This document shows positions 27,947 through 42,665 of a DNA stretch of 64,000 nucleotides, piece by piece. Numbering within the stretch: position 1 is the stretch's first letter; each line of letters opens with the position of its first letter. The stretch is from the NCBI RefSeq assembly GCF_001640805.2, contig NC_066843.1:11202036-11266035 (forward strand), read 5' to 3'. The notes under the pieces are model-generated. The model saw only the letters and a program-made list of their open reading frames with translations. It ran no database searches and was not told the DNA's origin. This DNA comes from Lates calcarifer (lineage: Eukaryota; Chordata; Actinopteri; Centropomidae). Position numbers and translations under genes: made by a program.

Positions 27947-30900
27947 GAAAAGGTGCTCTCCTTCACTGTATCAAAGGTGAAAGCCTATTTTTCTCCCCAA
28001 TTTGTCAAATTGTAATTATTTTGTCTTCTTGATGTTAATGTTTACATTGTAGTTGTTAACAGTGAAACTACACATGAGGATCCCACTAACCCTCAATATC
28101 ACCACCTCTCATTCGCTCAAATGTCAAAATATTCTCTCTTGGACATATTGAGGTAATTATTTTAAAGACTGATCTTATACCAACATACCAGTATGCTACT
28201 GTACTTGTTGGCTTGCGTCACAGCAGTCTAAAATGTTTTTAAAAAGCAAAGAACTGTATAACATGTGGGAAAAGTGCTGTTTTTTTCCTTTTCATTTCTC
28301 TTCTAATGTTCCTTTTTCGAATATTTTTGAGAAACGTCTTTCACGGCACCTATGGCAACAGCAAGTGAGTTATTTGGTTTTCTGGAGATGCCGTCACAGC
28401 GGGACAGTTCTGCTGATAACACGCCGTCCTAGTCATGTCAACATGACGCGTAGTTTGACAAATCTCGGGATCTCGGGAGGTGACAGAAAACAAACTTCCC
28501 CCAGTGCTCATCTTGTATTCTCAATTCCTGTTTGCTCGTGCAGCATTTTGAGCAGCGATCAGACGCCCGCCTAATGTCAGATGTTAAAGCGACAGAAATC
28601 AAGAATTTCACTCAGGCCTCGGAAAGATGGAGGACAGGATTGTGAGGTTTCTGAAACTGTTACGGATGGTTTGGAGTTGGTTTGACTTCCTGTGTGAGCA
28701 CTATTCCATGGATGTGCTGTTAAAATGACAAGAAGCTGACACACCACCGGCAGATATGTATTAAAGATGAGCTTTTTTATATTGAGCAAAGCCACTTATT
28801 ATTAAACACTTTTGCATTACCAAAGTTGTTTACCCCTGGGTACTGACTACTCTGTATCTGTCTCACTGATACTAACCCTCAGCTAATGTGACCCTTCACT
28901 AGCATCCACACATAAAACTGCTGTGAAAGTGGTGAAAATATGAGCATTTTGATGATGCTTACAGAAAACATAGACCACTCCCTTTCCAGCACATGCTACT
29001 TCCATTTCTCTTGTGCTTCTGGGAGTGTCAGGACTCTTCCCAGCCTGTCAAACAACACACTCCTACCACATGGGTCAGATGGACAATGATATTATCATCA
29101 AGCGACATGTTGGCAACGGGCAACCGGAATGCCTGCTGTGGCCATTGAACCCGGGCCTCATTATTTCTGCCTCTCTCTTTTGCACACTTTCTCTCAGTTT
29201 TCCTGGAGTCAGCGGAGGGACGGTCACAGCTAGGAAGCTGGCTAAAGCAAATGTCAGTCACACACTCTCAGGATGAGTAATTCCAAAACATCCCCTTGAT
29301 GTGGTGGGACAGTAATAAATAGCATTCCTGGCTCTTGCCTTGTGTTTGAGCAGGAGAGCCAATGAGTCGTAGCGGCGACTGGAGGGAAGAGCTAAAGAAC
29401 GTACACAGGGACACATTGTCCTGATCCCACTAAAGTTTATTATCCAAGAAACTCTGACTTCACCCACTGTGTAGCTGCTACACATTATGGTTGGTTATGT
29501 GACCCATCTGTTGTGTATATGAGGCCTCCTTTTGTTTTCAGGATGATTACATTCACACTTAAACTTATCTTCCCTTTTCTTTGCTGATTCATCCTTATGG
29601 CTTATATGTTATGAAAGCTCTAATGAATTAAATAAAGCAGCTGGGCTCAAGGCCTTGTGTGTAGTTGGCTTCCCACTGACTCGGGGGATTAACTCACAAT
29701 TCACAGCCTTGTGAACCAGAATCTTGCTGTTCTCTTGAAGGAATAAACAGTTTCTCAAACTGTTTTTGAAAAACACCAAAGCCCTGAAAGGAAGCTTTCA
29801 GTTGGCTGTCCAGAATGATGAAACGTCTTGCTGGTGAAACATGTTTGCCCGCAGCCAGCTCTGTGTTGTTCTGTTAGCTGATCAATGCCCCCCAGAGGAC
29901 AAAGGAGTTTCATGGACTGTTTTGGGGATCCATCACCAGTGTATCCTCTAACACGCCCACATCCTGGTGCAGTGGTCTTTCTTTTTTGTCTCCCCTGTAG
30001 AAATATTGCACAGAAAAATGAATAGCGTGTGTACATCTACCCATTGTATGTTATAAATATGTTAGCATAGTGTAGGAAAACTATATTACACACTGAAGTC
30101 ACAACAAAGTTTCCTCTCATAGAACCTTTTATAGGACGTTGTCATTATTTTATATTCTCCACAAAACAAATCTTCATATCTTCTAAAAAGCACTTTTGGA
30201 GAATGTAAAGATTCATTCTATTTTATGATAAAAGACTTAAATAAATTTCATTGTTGCTATGTTGCTATTGTCCGTAACACACTCCATTTTGTGTCTGTGA
30301 GGCTTTTCAATTGTTTAACATCAGTGAGAATTTCACTTCAAAAACCAAGGCCAGCATTTAAAGCCTTTTTTTTTGCAAACAACAGAATTTGTTTGTTCTG
30401 TGCAAAACCCATCATTCATATTTTTTCCACCAGTTCCTCCTCGAAACTCATTTTATAGGTGTTATTTTCCCAAATAATTATGTCTTTTTCTAAAGGAACG
30501 TACACACCATCTGGACTTCAAACAGCATGTGAGAGCGAGAGAGAGGTCTTTCTTCTGGGCCGTGACGGACTAAATAATGATGCTGTCAATTTTTCAAAGC
30601 ATTTCAATCCTAAGTATGTGATAAAGATGAGTCAGATGAAGAGGGCGATGACAGACTAAGTCAAAGCTAAGAGGATGTCTGATGAAGAGAACAAGGCAGA
30701 CAGCTAGACCAGTGTTGGACATTGATTGTTTCAGTGCTTGTGTGTATTGTCATTTACCAAATGATTGGTCCCTGAGATCTGGTATTGTCAAGTGAGTCTC
30801 GTCATGTTACTCAGTGATCTGCAGTAGTGGATGAGTATCCCACTGGGCTGGCATGTCACTGTGATTCTTTAAATGATTTCACCACATCTACCCATATACG

Positions 30901-33900
30901 TGAGTATTTCTGTTAGAACTCAGCTGATTTTTCATTTTTTATTCACAGCTATTGATCATGGGCGAAGTCATCAGTGCATACTGATTCTCTGTGATGTGTG
31001 TTACAGCACACTCCCTTTCAAACCATGAAGCCATTTAGTATGTGCATACATCACATCCTGGATTTCAGCCAGATGGATTTTTATCTGCCTGACAACAGTG
31101 AAACATTCATTGTGACACTCTTTCCTGTGTTATACTTTGCTTAGTACCGTCACATATCACACATTTATACATATGTATAGTATAGTAGATATTTAATTTA
31201 AAACTAATGCAGTTATTTTTCTTTGGAGGAAGAAACTGTCAGGTTATTTTATTGGGTATTATTTGTCACATATATTGCTCACACAATATCTGTGCACTGT
31301 ACAGATAATATGTACTACAGCATTGCAACATACACACTTACAGTATAAACCAGTATTGCTGGAATTTTTACTTTCATGACAGCAATTGTGTCTGTCTGAT
31401 CAACTGTCAAATTTACCAATTTTTTTTTTTTTTTAGCAAGTTTAAGTAAGAATAAGACAAGTATGGTCAGGGATACCAGAAGACTAGATATATTAAAGAG
31501 TGATGGTTTAGGCAGTGCTTAGATAATTAAGAAAAAATGTGAATAAAAGTCTGTCCTTTTGGGAAATCTTGTCAAGAATGAGATGAAAAGACTGATGCCA
31601 CTCTCATATCATTAACAATGGATCTAGAGGCAGGAGGTGTTTTGCATAAAGACTGAAAGCAGGTGGAATCAGTTGGCCTGGCCTTGTTCAAAGCTCAATA
31701 ATATGCCTACCAGCACCTCTGAAGATCACATAAACACATAAAGTCTTATTTGTTTAATCTACAAAAACAAATGAGAGTAATATCAATCTTCTCATCTCAC
31801 ATCTAGCAAAAGGGTAAAATAAGAGCATGTCCCCAAATGTTTCTATTCTTTTAAAATGTAAAACTTCTCAGAGCCAAAAAAGTCTGGACATAAGTTAGTT
31901 TTATAGCAAAGATTAACAAACTTAAACATTTTCCACCAGCTAATGTCACACTGTAGACTTTTCTCACAGCAGACATTGAGTTGTCATTGCAGGGAGGGCA
32001 CAGGTGTAACTAATATGATTAAATTATGGCTCTATTCCATTTAGGTATGCCAGTGAGCCAGAACCCATAATACCAGGGAGCTGATACTGGCATGCGTAGA
32101 TCAGCCATTATAAATGTAATTAGTTACACCCATGTTTGCCAAGTCATAATATCCACTGTGAGAAATGGCTTTGCCCCGTCACCTTCATGTAATTCTTTTT
32201 AGATATTAGAAATGCAAAATGATTTTTATTGTCCCCAGATAGTTTTTATTACATTTCATTAATCTGCAGTCATTTTTTCAAACTAATACACCAGTGGAAT
32301 AACTCTTTTCTGTTAAACTCAGCTAATGTTAAAGATATGCTTAACTGATCAACCTGTCAACCAGTCTTTGTTGTTTTATGTTTTGTTAAATCAAGTTAAT
32401 CAAAGATAAGAAATGACTCTGAAACCAAGACCCCCTCTTATTAATTTATGTGTACACTCTTACTCAAAACAAAACGCGATCAAATTTCCTCTGTCAAAGA
32501 CGGTTTACATATCACAGAGCAGTGAAAAGGAGTGGCTGCTGTGCTGTGGTTGTAATCAAACAAAGTTAGAGCACCACCAGTGTTACTGCCAGCACATCCT
32601 GACCAAGTCCAAAAAGGATGCTGTTTAAACAATTCTCATATTACAGTCTGCAAGGACAATAACACATGGTCTGTGCCACTAATCATTTCAAAAAACACCT
32701 TGGACGTATTGAGGAAGATTAGTTACTTCTAATGTTTTTAACCTCTGTCTTGTACAATATTTTAAACTAAGAATATCTACAGTGTGAATATAGTGTAGTA
32801 CTTTACATCTGCACTTGACTTCGTGACATTTTCCTCTGACTGAACGGTTATAGCCTGTTAGCCAGTGTCCCATCCCTCTCCACTCCTCTGTTGTTCTGCC
32901 AGTCCTTTGTCTTCTTAACTGACACGGTGTGACCCAATATATTTCATTTGACACTCTCCTATTGTCACCAAGAGCTGCTTCTTCACAAAGCTCCACATCA
33001 GCATGCAAACATGTGGCCTGTTGAAAAGCCCGTGCTCACTTACTTCCAAAGGAAACATGCTCTTTTGGCCTCTTAAGTTGTCATTGCCAATGCCTCTGTT
33101 CTGGAAGATTATACTTTAACTTATTAAAATATTTTTTGGGGGGAGACAGATCATCCACATTTGTTAAAGAGAGAATTATACATTAAAGACTCTTGAGGGC
33201 TCAGATCTAATAGCTCGTTGCCCTTGAAGGCGCAAGCGTAGCGGGGAGACTGGTAATGTTGAGAGACAGGGAAGCGGTACATAGAGACGGAGGATTGCGT
33301 GTGTTTGTTTTGTTTTTTTTTTTTTTTACCTCATTCTCTCTGCATGTGTTGCATGCCATTGTATGTGTGACAGCTAGACCACGTGTGGCTGTTTGTCTGT
33401 GTATGAATGTGAGTCTGTGTGTGCCAGTGTAGGAGGGGAGTATAACACGGAGCCACAGCATCTGCCTGTTTTTGTGACACTCCTTTGAAGTCTCTTTGAT
33501 TCTCCCCAGTGCCCGCTAAAAAAGACTTTAGACACTTTCTGTCTGATTGCCTTAACATGGCGTTGTCCTGGGATGCCCAGGCTTTTGAGGAGAAGGAGGG
33601 AGGGCGGCTGGAGGAAGAGCACACACTGCAAACCAAAGTAAAAAAGAAAGTAAACCAAGGAGAGTAATGAGGATGTGCAATAGCTGGGGAATACGTGCAA
33701 TATAGGTAGGGAAGTGTGAAACACAGCAACTGCAGTGCATCTTTCAGTGCCACCTATTCTTTACTACAATGCATTTTGCTCATTTCCTGTTGTAAACTAT
33801 AGGGAATTATCATATTGTAGTGTAAATGTACCACAAGCAGGTTATTTTAGACAAGTGAACTGTAACATGGATGGCCCATGTTATATTAAAAATGCACATA

Positions 33901-36900
33901 CATTTCTTACTGAATCTTATTTTGAAATTCAGTCTGCTGAGAAAGTTTTCAATTTTGAGGCCCTCTCTTAATTCCCCTCACAAACAATCTTCCTCACACC
34001 ACTTAAGTGAAGCAGTTTTGACAGAAGAGTAAGCTTACCATCTCCTTTTGACATTTCCCAACCTCTTGAGATGTTAACTTCATTGCAGGCCAGAGTTGGG
34101 CCAGTCTTTTTTCTGGTGTTTCAGAGGCCGTAGGGTTGTACTTATTAGCATTCCAGCTATGTAATGTTGACGTTCGCTGGCAGTACTATTAAAGGGCCCT
34201 TCTGGGCAAATTCAAGGCTGAACAGTTCAAAAAGAGGGGTCAAGACAGAGGTCAGGCCATCGCAGCAGCCCCCACACACCCGCACAGAGGAAAACAGAAA
34301 CATTTAAATGTATTGGTGAAACTTTCCTGTGCTTTGTTAAACTGTAGAGACACTCCTTCAGACTTAGATACCGTCTCAATCTCTGCAAGAGTTGATCTCT
34401 TTACTCAAATCTTCATACCTATCAATGTACAGTGTATTGACACCTCTCGCTGTGGTATCATTATACAGTGTTGATATGTAGGAGTATTTGTCACCAAACT
34501 TTATTTACTCATTTAGACCTAAATCCGTCCAGGGCGTACATAATAAACAAAAACAAAGTACTGTTAAAACTGATCAGAAAATAGCTTACATTATGCAATA
34601 TTAAGTGTGCCAGTAAAGACAGGCTCGTCTCACTTTTTTCTGTTCTAGCAACAAGAAGTCATGTAATCTTGCCCTAAGAGCTCCCACATCTTGGAGCCAC
34701 CAATTATCTGCTGAGCATTCATTAATATCACTTACCTGAATCCGCTGTACATCTCTGTATCTGTCCCTCTCCAGACTATTTCAGATTTGGAAGCCCAGGT
34801 GACAAGTCTAAGTGAGGAACTACAGGGGGCCCACACCCACCATAAACAACAACTGGCAGAGCTGGCATTGCTCCGGGAAGAGGAAAAGCAAAAGGCGTTC
34901 CTGGACAAAGAGACATCCCTGGGCCGGCTCCGCTCCGACATGGAACGCATCCGCAGCGACCTTGAGAGGAGTCACCAGCAGGAGAAGGACGCTGCTCGGG
35001 AAAAGGTGGGTGAAGGGTGGAGGAGATGACATGTGGTCACTTTCCAATAGGATGCTGCCTGTGTACAAATGCTTTACATCACTTTCTATTACCTGTGTGA
35101 ATGAGCACCTATTTAACATAAGGTCACATGAAAAGTGATTCACTACGCCTAAACTAGGGAGGAAAATACAGGCCGAGGTACTTGTGCAAGAAAACTGGGA
35201 TCAAGACAGAGGGCATGACATAGCTATCCTAGTCAGGTTAGGTTTTTAGAAACTTAGCAGTGCACAAGGAGTGAGTTAAGACAGATGTCACCCTGTGGCT
35301 GTCAGATCTGGAAGGTGTCTTCATATGTTGTTTTAGCAATATTCCTGTTTCCACAATCAAGCTTTTCCAAAACATTTGTATGTATTGCTCTCTCCCACTG
35401 TTATTCTGCCTTCTCCTGTTTATGTCTCTTGTTTGTTTCTTGTTGTTGACAGTGCAAAGTGTGTGTGTGTGTTGGGGGGTAGGGACTGGGACTAGTTATA
35501 TAATGCTTTTATCCAAAGCCTTTTACATTTCGCCTCTCATTCACACACTCCCACACCATTGACAGCAAGCCACCACCACAAGTTGCTGGCCTGATCATCA
35601 GGAGTAATTGGGAGCTTAGTGACTTGCCTAAAGGACACTTAGACATGTGGACGGGAGGAGCCGAGGATCAAACCGCCACCTGCGATTAATGGACGATCCA
35701 CTCTACCTGCCGAGCCACTGGCAACCCCAGGGGAGGAGGGCTTGTCTGGGTTTGCCACTGTAGCAGGGCTTTGCCTGTCATGAATATCATGCCAGTACAG
35801 ATCAGTACATCTTAATGTTCTCAGACCCGCAGTGACTTTGTGTTATTGAGATATTCTGTCATAAACACCAAATAAAACCTAGCATATTACTAGCAAAGCA
35901 TTTTTCTGCATCCTAGATCCTTAAACAGAAAATTGAATAAGGTAATGTACACTACATATACTAAGTCTTTTGATTTACCCTCCATACCATCATAGGATAT
36001 ATTGTTTTGAAATGTACACTAGTGAGGGATTGGACTGGCAAGTCAGTCAAGGAGGAGAACCTGCAACATTTCACTAGAGCCATTATCCAGCTTTGCTTTT
36101 GCTATCTTGGTGAACCAGGAAGTACTTCAATTAAAACTGCAAAGGTCCCCTGTTTCTTTCTCTCTCTCTCTCTCTCTCTGTCATATTTGCTCACCTCGCC
36201 ACTACGGAAACTGGACCCACAGCTGGGAAATCACCCATAATCTTGTGCTGGTCTAGCAGGAAGCCGACCTAAGGTGGTGTTGATCAGAACTTAATCCCTC
36301 GGCAGGGCCCATCAAAGAGAGCATTTTTCATTAGACACCATTCCGCGCCAGCTGCGCAGCATTAGCCCCGGAATGCAGGGACCTCCTAAGCACCCAGGCG
36401 GCCATTTTGGCTCCATATGGCATACAGAACCAGGGGTACAGAGGGGCGAGAGATCTGAGGAAAAGAGCACACTTATTACAGGGTAATCCTCATTTGAAGA
36501 AATCACGCTATTTCCTATCTGTCCCTTTTTTGGATGTGAAGGCTGTTTTGCAGCTAAAAGTTATTTTATCTTTTTGGCACACTTTAGTTCCTCTCTCTCT
36601 CTCTTCCCTCTTTTTTGTACATACGTAAAAAAATGACCCACAGTTGTCAGGAAATCTGGAGTGGATTCAAAGCAGGCCGAATGTTGAACTTAGACTGATA
36701 ACACTATCAGCAATGTGCTAGTTTCACTTTTTCATGAAAGAGATTAATGATTTCTCCTGTCCTTTTTTTGTCAGCTGAAAGTGCATGCTTCTAAAAAAAA
36801 CTCACCAAAAGGTTGAACGTCTTACTTTTCCCCTTTTTACTACTTTCAAATCTCTCTCCAAGTTTGACTTCGAAGTGGGCAGGGAAAAGTTTCTCTACTT

Positions 36901-37430
36901 CATTTTTTTTTTCACATGGGATTGAAGTCAGCCAGGCCTCAGATCCATATTGACTCGCTCACCCTGTTTTGTAAGCTGAAAATTTCTCATTCTTTTGATG
37001 CAGACAGAAATGCTGTCCTCTGCAGTCCACTATGCTCTTGGAAGCAGAGCCTGGGCAGGCCAGCTTTTCCTTCTTTTTTTCTTTTTTTTTTTTGAACACA
37101 TCTCCCAGATCCTGGAAAAAAGGCCGGAGAAATCCATTAAATCCATGAATGGATTCTCATCAAAGACGCATGCGTTTAAGGGAGAGACAGAGAGGGAGAG
37201 AGTGGGATACAGGGGGATGGGGGGATGTTTTGGGAGTAGACAGTCGGAGCTGTTGGAATGAAATAATGAGAAACAGAATATCAGAGGAGATAAAACCAGA
37301 CGTTAAGATAGTTCCATACATTCGGGCTTCACCAAAAAGAAAGGAGGAGAGATGGAAAAGTGATGGAGATAGGCTGAGGAAAAGGTGTGGGGGGTGTTTT
37401 AGTCTGGTTGCTATTGAAGTTTGACTTTCT

Positions 37431-37489
<59 letters not shown>

Positions 37490-40400
37490 CGTGCATGTGC
37501 GCGCGTGCGTGCGTGCGTGCGTGTGTGTTCATGGGTGTGAATGAATGCACACAAACCCCAGACCTCCCAATCTCTGCGCTCCACTGAGGGGCCTGTGAAG
37601 CTGTCTCTGTGCCTGATAAAGATGCCTCATCTCTGGGCTACAGTTAGTACGAATCCTGCCTCTCACCCACACCACCTCCTTATCTAACTTTCTTATTCTC
37701 CTCCACACCCCCGGCATCCATCTGTCTTTCCCCACGTCCTCCCATCCCGCCTTCAAGTCGTGTCAAAGCCCAGAACATTAGGGCTTCTATAAAGAATTGG
37801 CCTTACCAGAAATCAGGGCTTTGAGGAAGTGTGGGAATACTGTTTCTTAACACACATATGGGTGCACTCACACACTTGTGTATGCTCACTAACATATTAA
37901 ACACAGGTCATATTAACATTAACATATTGCCTAATAGGCACTACTTGTATACTAAACTTTGGTTTAGTATACTGTATAAAACGTTTGGTTAGTGGAGAAA
38001 AGGTCGTGTTTGTGGACCTCTTCACGTCATACAGCGGTATCTTACTCACTCCCTGCTTGTCAATACTAGAGATCTGAGATCATGCGTGACAAAAGATCAG
38101 GAGGTCTGAATAACGTCTGGAACCTTGAATTCATATTTACTCTTAGTCTGGAGAGCACGGCTCTTTGAAATGCTAGATTAGATGTGTAAATTCTGTCTGA
38201 TATGTTTGTGTGGACCTGGGTGTTTGTGTATGAGTGTGTCTGAGTGAATGAGAGAGAGCACATACTTATGCATGCTTGGTATGTTTGCATATTGCACATG
38301 TACTGCATCCACTATGTAATTTTAAGTCCCCTCATCTTTACAGCTTTAATTGCTGGTGTAAATGTCCACGTGCTTGTGCATAAAAAGTGTATATTCACAA
38401 AAAGGACATAGTGACAGAGGACAGGGTGAAGCCTACACTTTCTGATGACTCCTCCGGCAAGTAGTAAAAAAGTGTGTGTGTGTGTGTGTGTGTGTGTGCA
38501 AGAATTTGTGTGCACGCCTACTTTCACCTCAGATCAAAGGAACAGGGCATTTCATCAAGCACTAACCAAGTGTGACAAAACCACCTGCAGGCAAACATCA
38601 GCCAATGAGAAATCAGCTTTTTGGCATGCAGTAGCCAATCACTGTTCCCTGTGTGACAGCACCAGTGTCCCCCCAGCCATGCCCCATGTGACTCTCTAGA
38701 CATGAAAGCCACGACAGTGCTCACTCTTTCTCTGACACACACACACGCACACGCACACGCACGCATGCATGCTGAGCATTAGAAAGCTGAGGTTTGAAGG
38801 CCTCTGTCTTGCAGTTTGTCTCTTTCATCCACAGGTATTTCTTTTTGCTCCAAGGAGGTAGTGTGTGCACATCCAAAAACATGAGAGGTTGTCCTCTAAA
38901 AGTTAGTTTGGCTCAGACAGTGTGTGAGATTATGGCCCCTAGCTGGAGCTGGAGCTTTCTTTCGTGTGTCTCCACTCGTTATGACATGTCACTGCTGCTA
39001 TAAAGGGTTCAGATGACAATGACCACCAAAGGTAATGTAGGTGCTCGATGTTCTTGGGCATCACTGGCTGCAAACAGCTTCGTAAAGAACAGAAAGTAAC
39101 AACAAATTCTAATGGACTTGGTTAATGTATTTTTATGACTTTGAACTCCATGCCAATACCTCTAATCAAATATGTGTTGGGGTAAGATGAACTTTTGGTG
39201 AGCAGTGTGTAGGTCTAATATCTGGAATCCAAATATTTCCCTTGCATCTTGATTAATGTTGTGGCTGGTCCGGTGAATGAAATAATTTTTGAACATATTT
39301 GTCTCCCTACTCACATTTGATTTGATCTGTGAGAAATAAGACCTTTTTTTCTTTTTTAGTGACCATCACGGGTTGCTTAAAAATAGAAAAACTTGTTTGT
39401 GCTCAGTAATGCAGCTGCGAGAAGAAGATTGCAGCTGCTATTTGGTGCCTCAGCTCGGGTACAGACTTCAAAACCTCATTTAAGTTGTTTGGCACAGGGA
39501 GATGATCTGTATATAACTTTTGTTTGTTGTGCTATGCACAGAGCTGACTAGGCAGTGTTTTTATGTGGCCAGAGATGCATCTACTTTGACACTATTTTCC
39601 ATGTGTGAACACATGTGTCTCTGACCGTGCATAAATGTGGTTTGACTGATTGGATCTTAATGGGTCTTCAGTGTGTTCTCATTGCATTCACATCCATATT
39701 TAGGCTGCGCACTTGTGAACAGACCACCCAAGGTGTTTTTATTGCAAAACATGTACAGCTGATTTTCAGAATTTTCACAGAAGTTATAACTCCAACATGG
39801 TACCAACCTTGATTGCTTTGCTCTTCCCTCCTCAGATGTTTGTGTCACTCTGTACCTGGGTTTGTCTGTTTATCAGTTTTCATTGAGACAAGGAGAATTG
39901 AAGACAAAAAAGAATAGGTTTTGTCCTCCAAAAGAGACATTAATATTAGAATAAAAAATGCAGAAAGTCAAACCAGGGAGATCTGGCAGTTGAGTTTTTT
40001 TTTTTTTTTTTTTTTAGCATGTCCATTAACAGTCTTATTAAACGACTGACATCCATATCAATCCATTCACTCCAGCTTTGATCCTGAACCCTCTGAGACT
40101 GTCAGACCCGGCACTGTTCTCTCTCTCAGCCAGAAGATGGTGGTACGAGGTTGTTGTCATTGTTGTTGTCGTAGCTGCGTCTTGTTCTTCTCCCTTGCCC
40201 CCTGTCACTGCTGACTTATTAGGTTGGTCCTCTGCCATTTGGAGATACACCAAATCACATTATTCAGTCGGTCATGGATTAGACGAGGAGGAGAGAAACA
40301 CAGGCTGAGGGATGATCAAAGAAGGCCCACATTCACCTCACACTGACAGACTAACTGGGAGACAAAGAGATGGGGGAGGCAGAGCTAAGAATCTGATTTA

Positions 40401-42632
40401 AGGGGAGAAAGAGGTAAAGTTTAGGATATTTGGTGCAGGGCTTTCAGATTACTGGCTCTATCTGTCTGAATTTGGATTTGTCCGCTGTTAGTGTGTGTTT
40501 ACATCACTAACAGCAGCTGCACAAACACACATTAAAGCATTTTAATGCGCTAGAGATTGTGTTCTCGTGTTTGTGTATGAACATATGTTGTGTGTTTGCG
40601 TCTGTGCGTGTACGCATGCCCAGACCTATGTGAGCTCCTCGTTTCCTCAGTGCACCATTGGGCCCGGCGGCAGAAGAGGGAGAGGGAGAGAGAGAGAGAG
40701 AGTGTGAGTGAGTGAGTCACCCAGCACATGAAAGAGTCAAAGTAAAGGATCTGCCGTCCCAAAAAAACATCACACAGCTCCCTTGCTCACTTTTTGAAGT
40801 CATCCAAGAGGAGGGAGGGAAGCGACACACTTTCTCAATCGCATTAAAACATGGCGTCAGGCAGCTCCCATCTTGTTGCACGCTATAGATTACACTTTGG
40901 TTTGAAGTGGAGTTTTAAGTGGGACACCATGATATTGGGCTCTGTTTTTGGGGTAAAGTTCCTGATACAACTCGAAAGCATCCTACATCTGAACATCAGG
41001 CAGACTTCTTGATCAAAGGAGGGATGGAGGCATAAATAGACAGGAAGTGAGGCATACCTAGGCAGAAAACTATAAAGATCTTTGTCATGGGTCAGTCAGA
41101 GTCACATGACCAATTGAAAAGAAACTTTACATCTCCCCTAGTAAAAATGTTGCCGTCACAGTTCTTAAGTTAAGAACATTTCCTATAAAGTACGTAGCTG
41201 ACACAAATCTGTGTACAGAAAACATAACTGAGACACTTTTCCTGCAGTTTTAAAGTCTGTCCACCTGCTTATGTTAAAGCAGTCTGTGATGCTACAAGCA
41301 GCTCCATCAATTAAACATCCAAAGCCTCAAGTAAACTTTATTTTCAGACCTTTACGATATGGGTTAAATGTTAAGCCCACTCACACTGATGGTAATGGAT
41401 GTAATTGGTTTTCTGATACCAAGAACTGGCTGGTTGAGTTTGTAATCACTGAACGCTTGGTATGTTGTGTGTGTGCACGTCTGTATGTTTGATGTATGTT
41501 TATCTGCGTTTGCGTGTGCCCATGATGCATTATTTCTTTTACTGCGTGTGATGCGGCACTGACAGTGAGCAGCAGGGATGAAGAGAATCACTACTGACAG
41601 GCAGTGATGGCAAACTGTGAAATGGAAATAAAGCCTCTTGTCATTACAGCACCAACTCTCTCTCTTGCGCACACAGATACACAGGCGAGCGCAGCAAGAC
41701 AGCAATGATTACAGACAAACGAGCAAATAACATCTCCCAGCTCTCCCTCGCTGGCAGATTGAACTCAAATTGTTATGAGAGACATGCGTGGAGAGCGGAG
41801 AATCATTCTGAATGCTTACAAATACTGCTGCCACTAAAACTGAAGGCTTTGGTGGAGCAATGGGGAAAAGCTACTCTTTGAAATCAGTTTTTTTGTTTGT
41901 GTGTGTGTGTATTTGAGAGAAATGAACCCCACAAATCAGATCTCTAGAGAGCATTATACAGCATGTTGTGAAACAGGAGGGTGAAACTACCAAACGCTGT
42001 TAAAAGAATATGCTGTGTGATTCATTGTTGCCTCAAAAACGTCCCTGCCCTTTCCCAGATCACCTGTCAGTTGGCAGTTAAATTGTGTCCTTTCTAAAGT
42101 GTGGAGTGACATCATCCTTGCGTCAGCAAGTATTGAGTGCAGTTTTATGTCTTCTATCAGAGTTCAGCTTTAGGACGATGCTGAAAACCATAATTGCTCT
42201 TTAGCAATGTGAGATGATTGGAAACATATCGGAGAAAAATGCCATATGGAGGCAATATCCTGTCCACGACTGTAGTCTTCACTGAACAGATTCTGAAAAT
42301 ACTTTTTTTTTTTTTTTCCTTTTAAATACCGCTGGAAAGAGACACACTAACTTTAACACACACACAGGAGTTATCATGCGTTAGCAGCATTACTCTACCG
42401 AGAAATGTTTACTTTGGTTTCTTCCTCCTTTAGCAACAATACAATGGTACATTCCAAACAATGGGACTGCACACCTTGAGCAAATTTCATTGTAGATCAA
42501 ACTCTAGAAGTGTGTTTGGCTTCCATGTATCCTGTTTGTCCATTATCTGTGTTTGAATAAGTGTGACTTGTGTGCATATCTTTAGGTCTGTGCGTGTGTG
42601 AGAGAGAAAAAGTTGTCACCCTGCTTTTTGCC

Positions 42633-42665
<33 letters not shown>

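Larger units (their letters stand above)
26827..34774 (+). other. cep112: cep112 intron, 7.9 kb
   Basis: It contains a 29-nt poly-T (27918-27946), the imperfect palindrome at 32003-32130, another poly-T at about 33312-33327, and otherwise AT-rich sequence. Open frames in it are short and show no recognisable protein. Confidence 0.8.

Noticed and set aside
35663..35717. tRNA gene on the minus strand
   Set aside because: The A- and B-box matches are imperfect and are followed by a SINE body, not by an acceptor stem and terminator. It is a SINE head.
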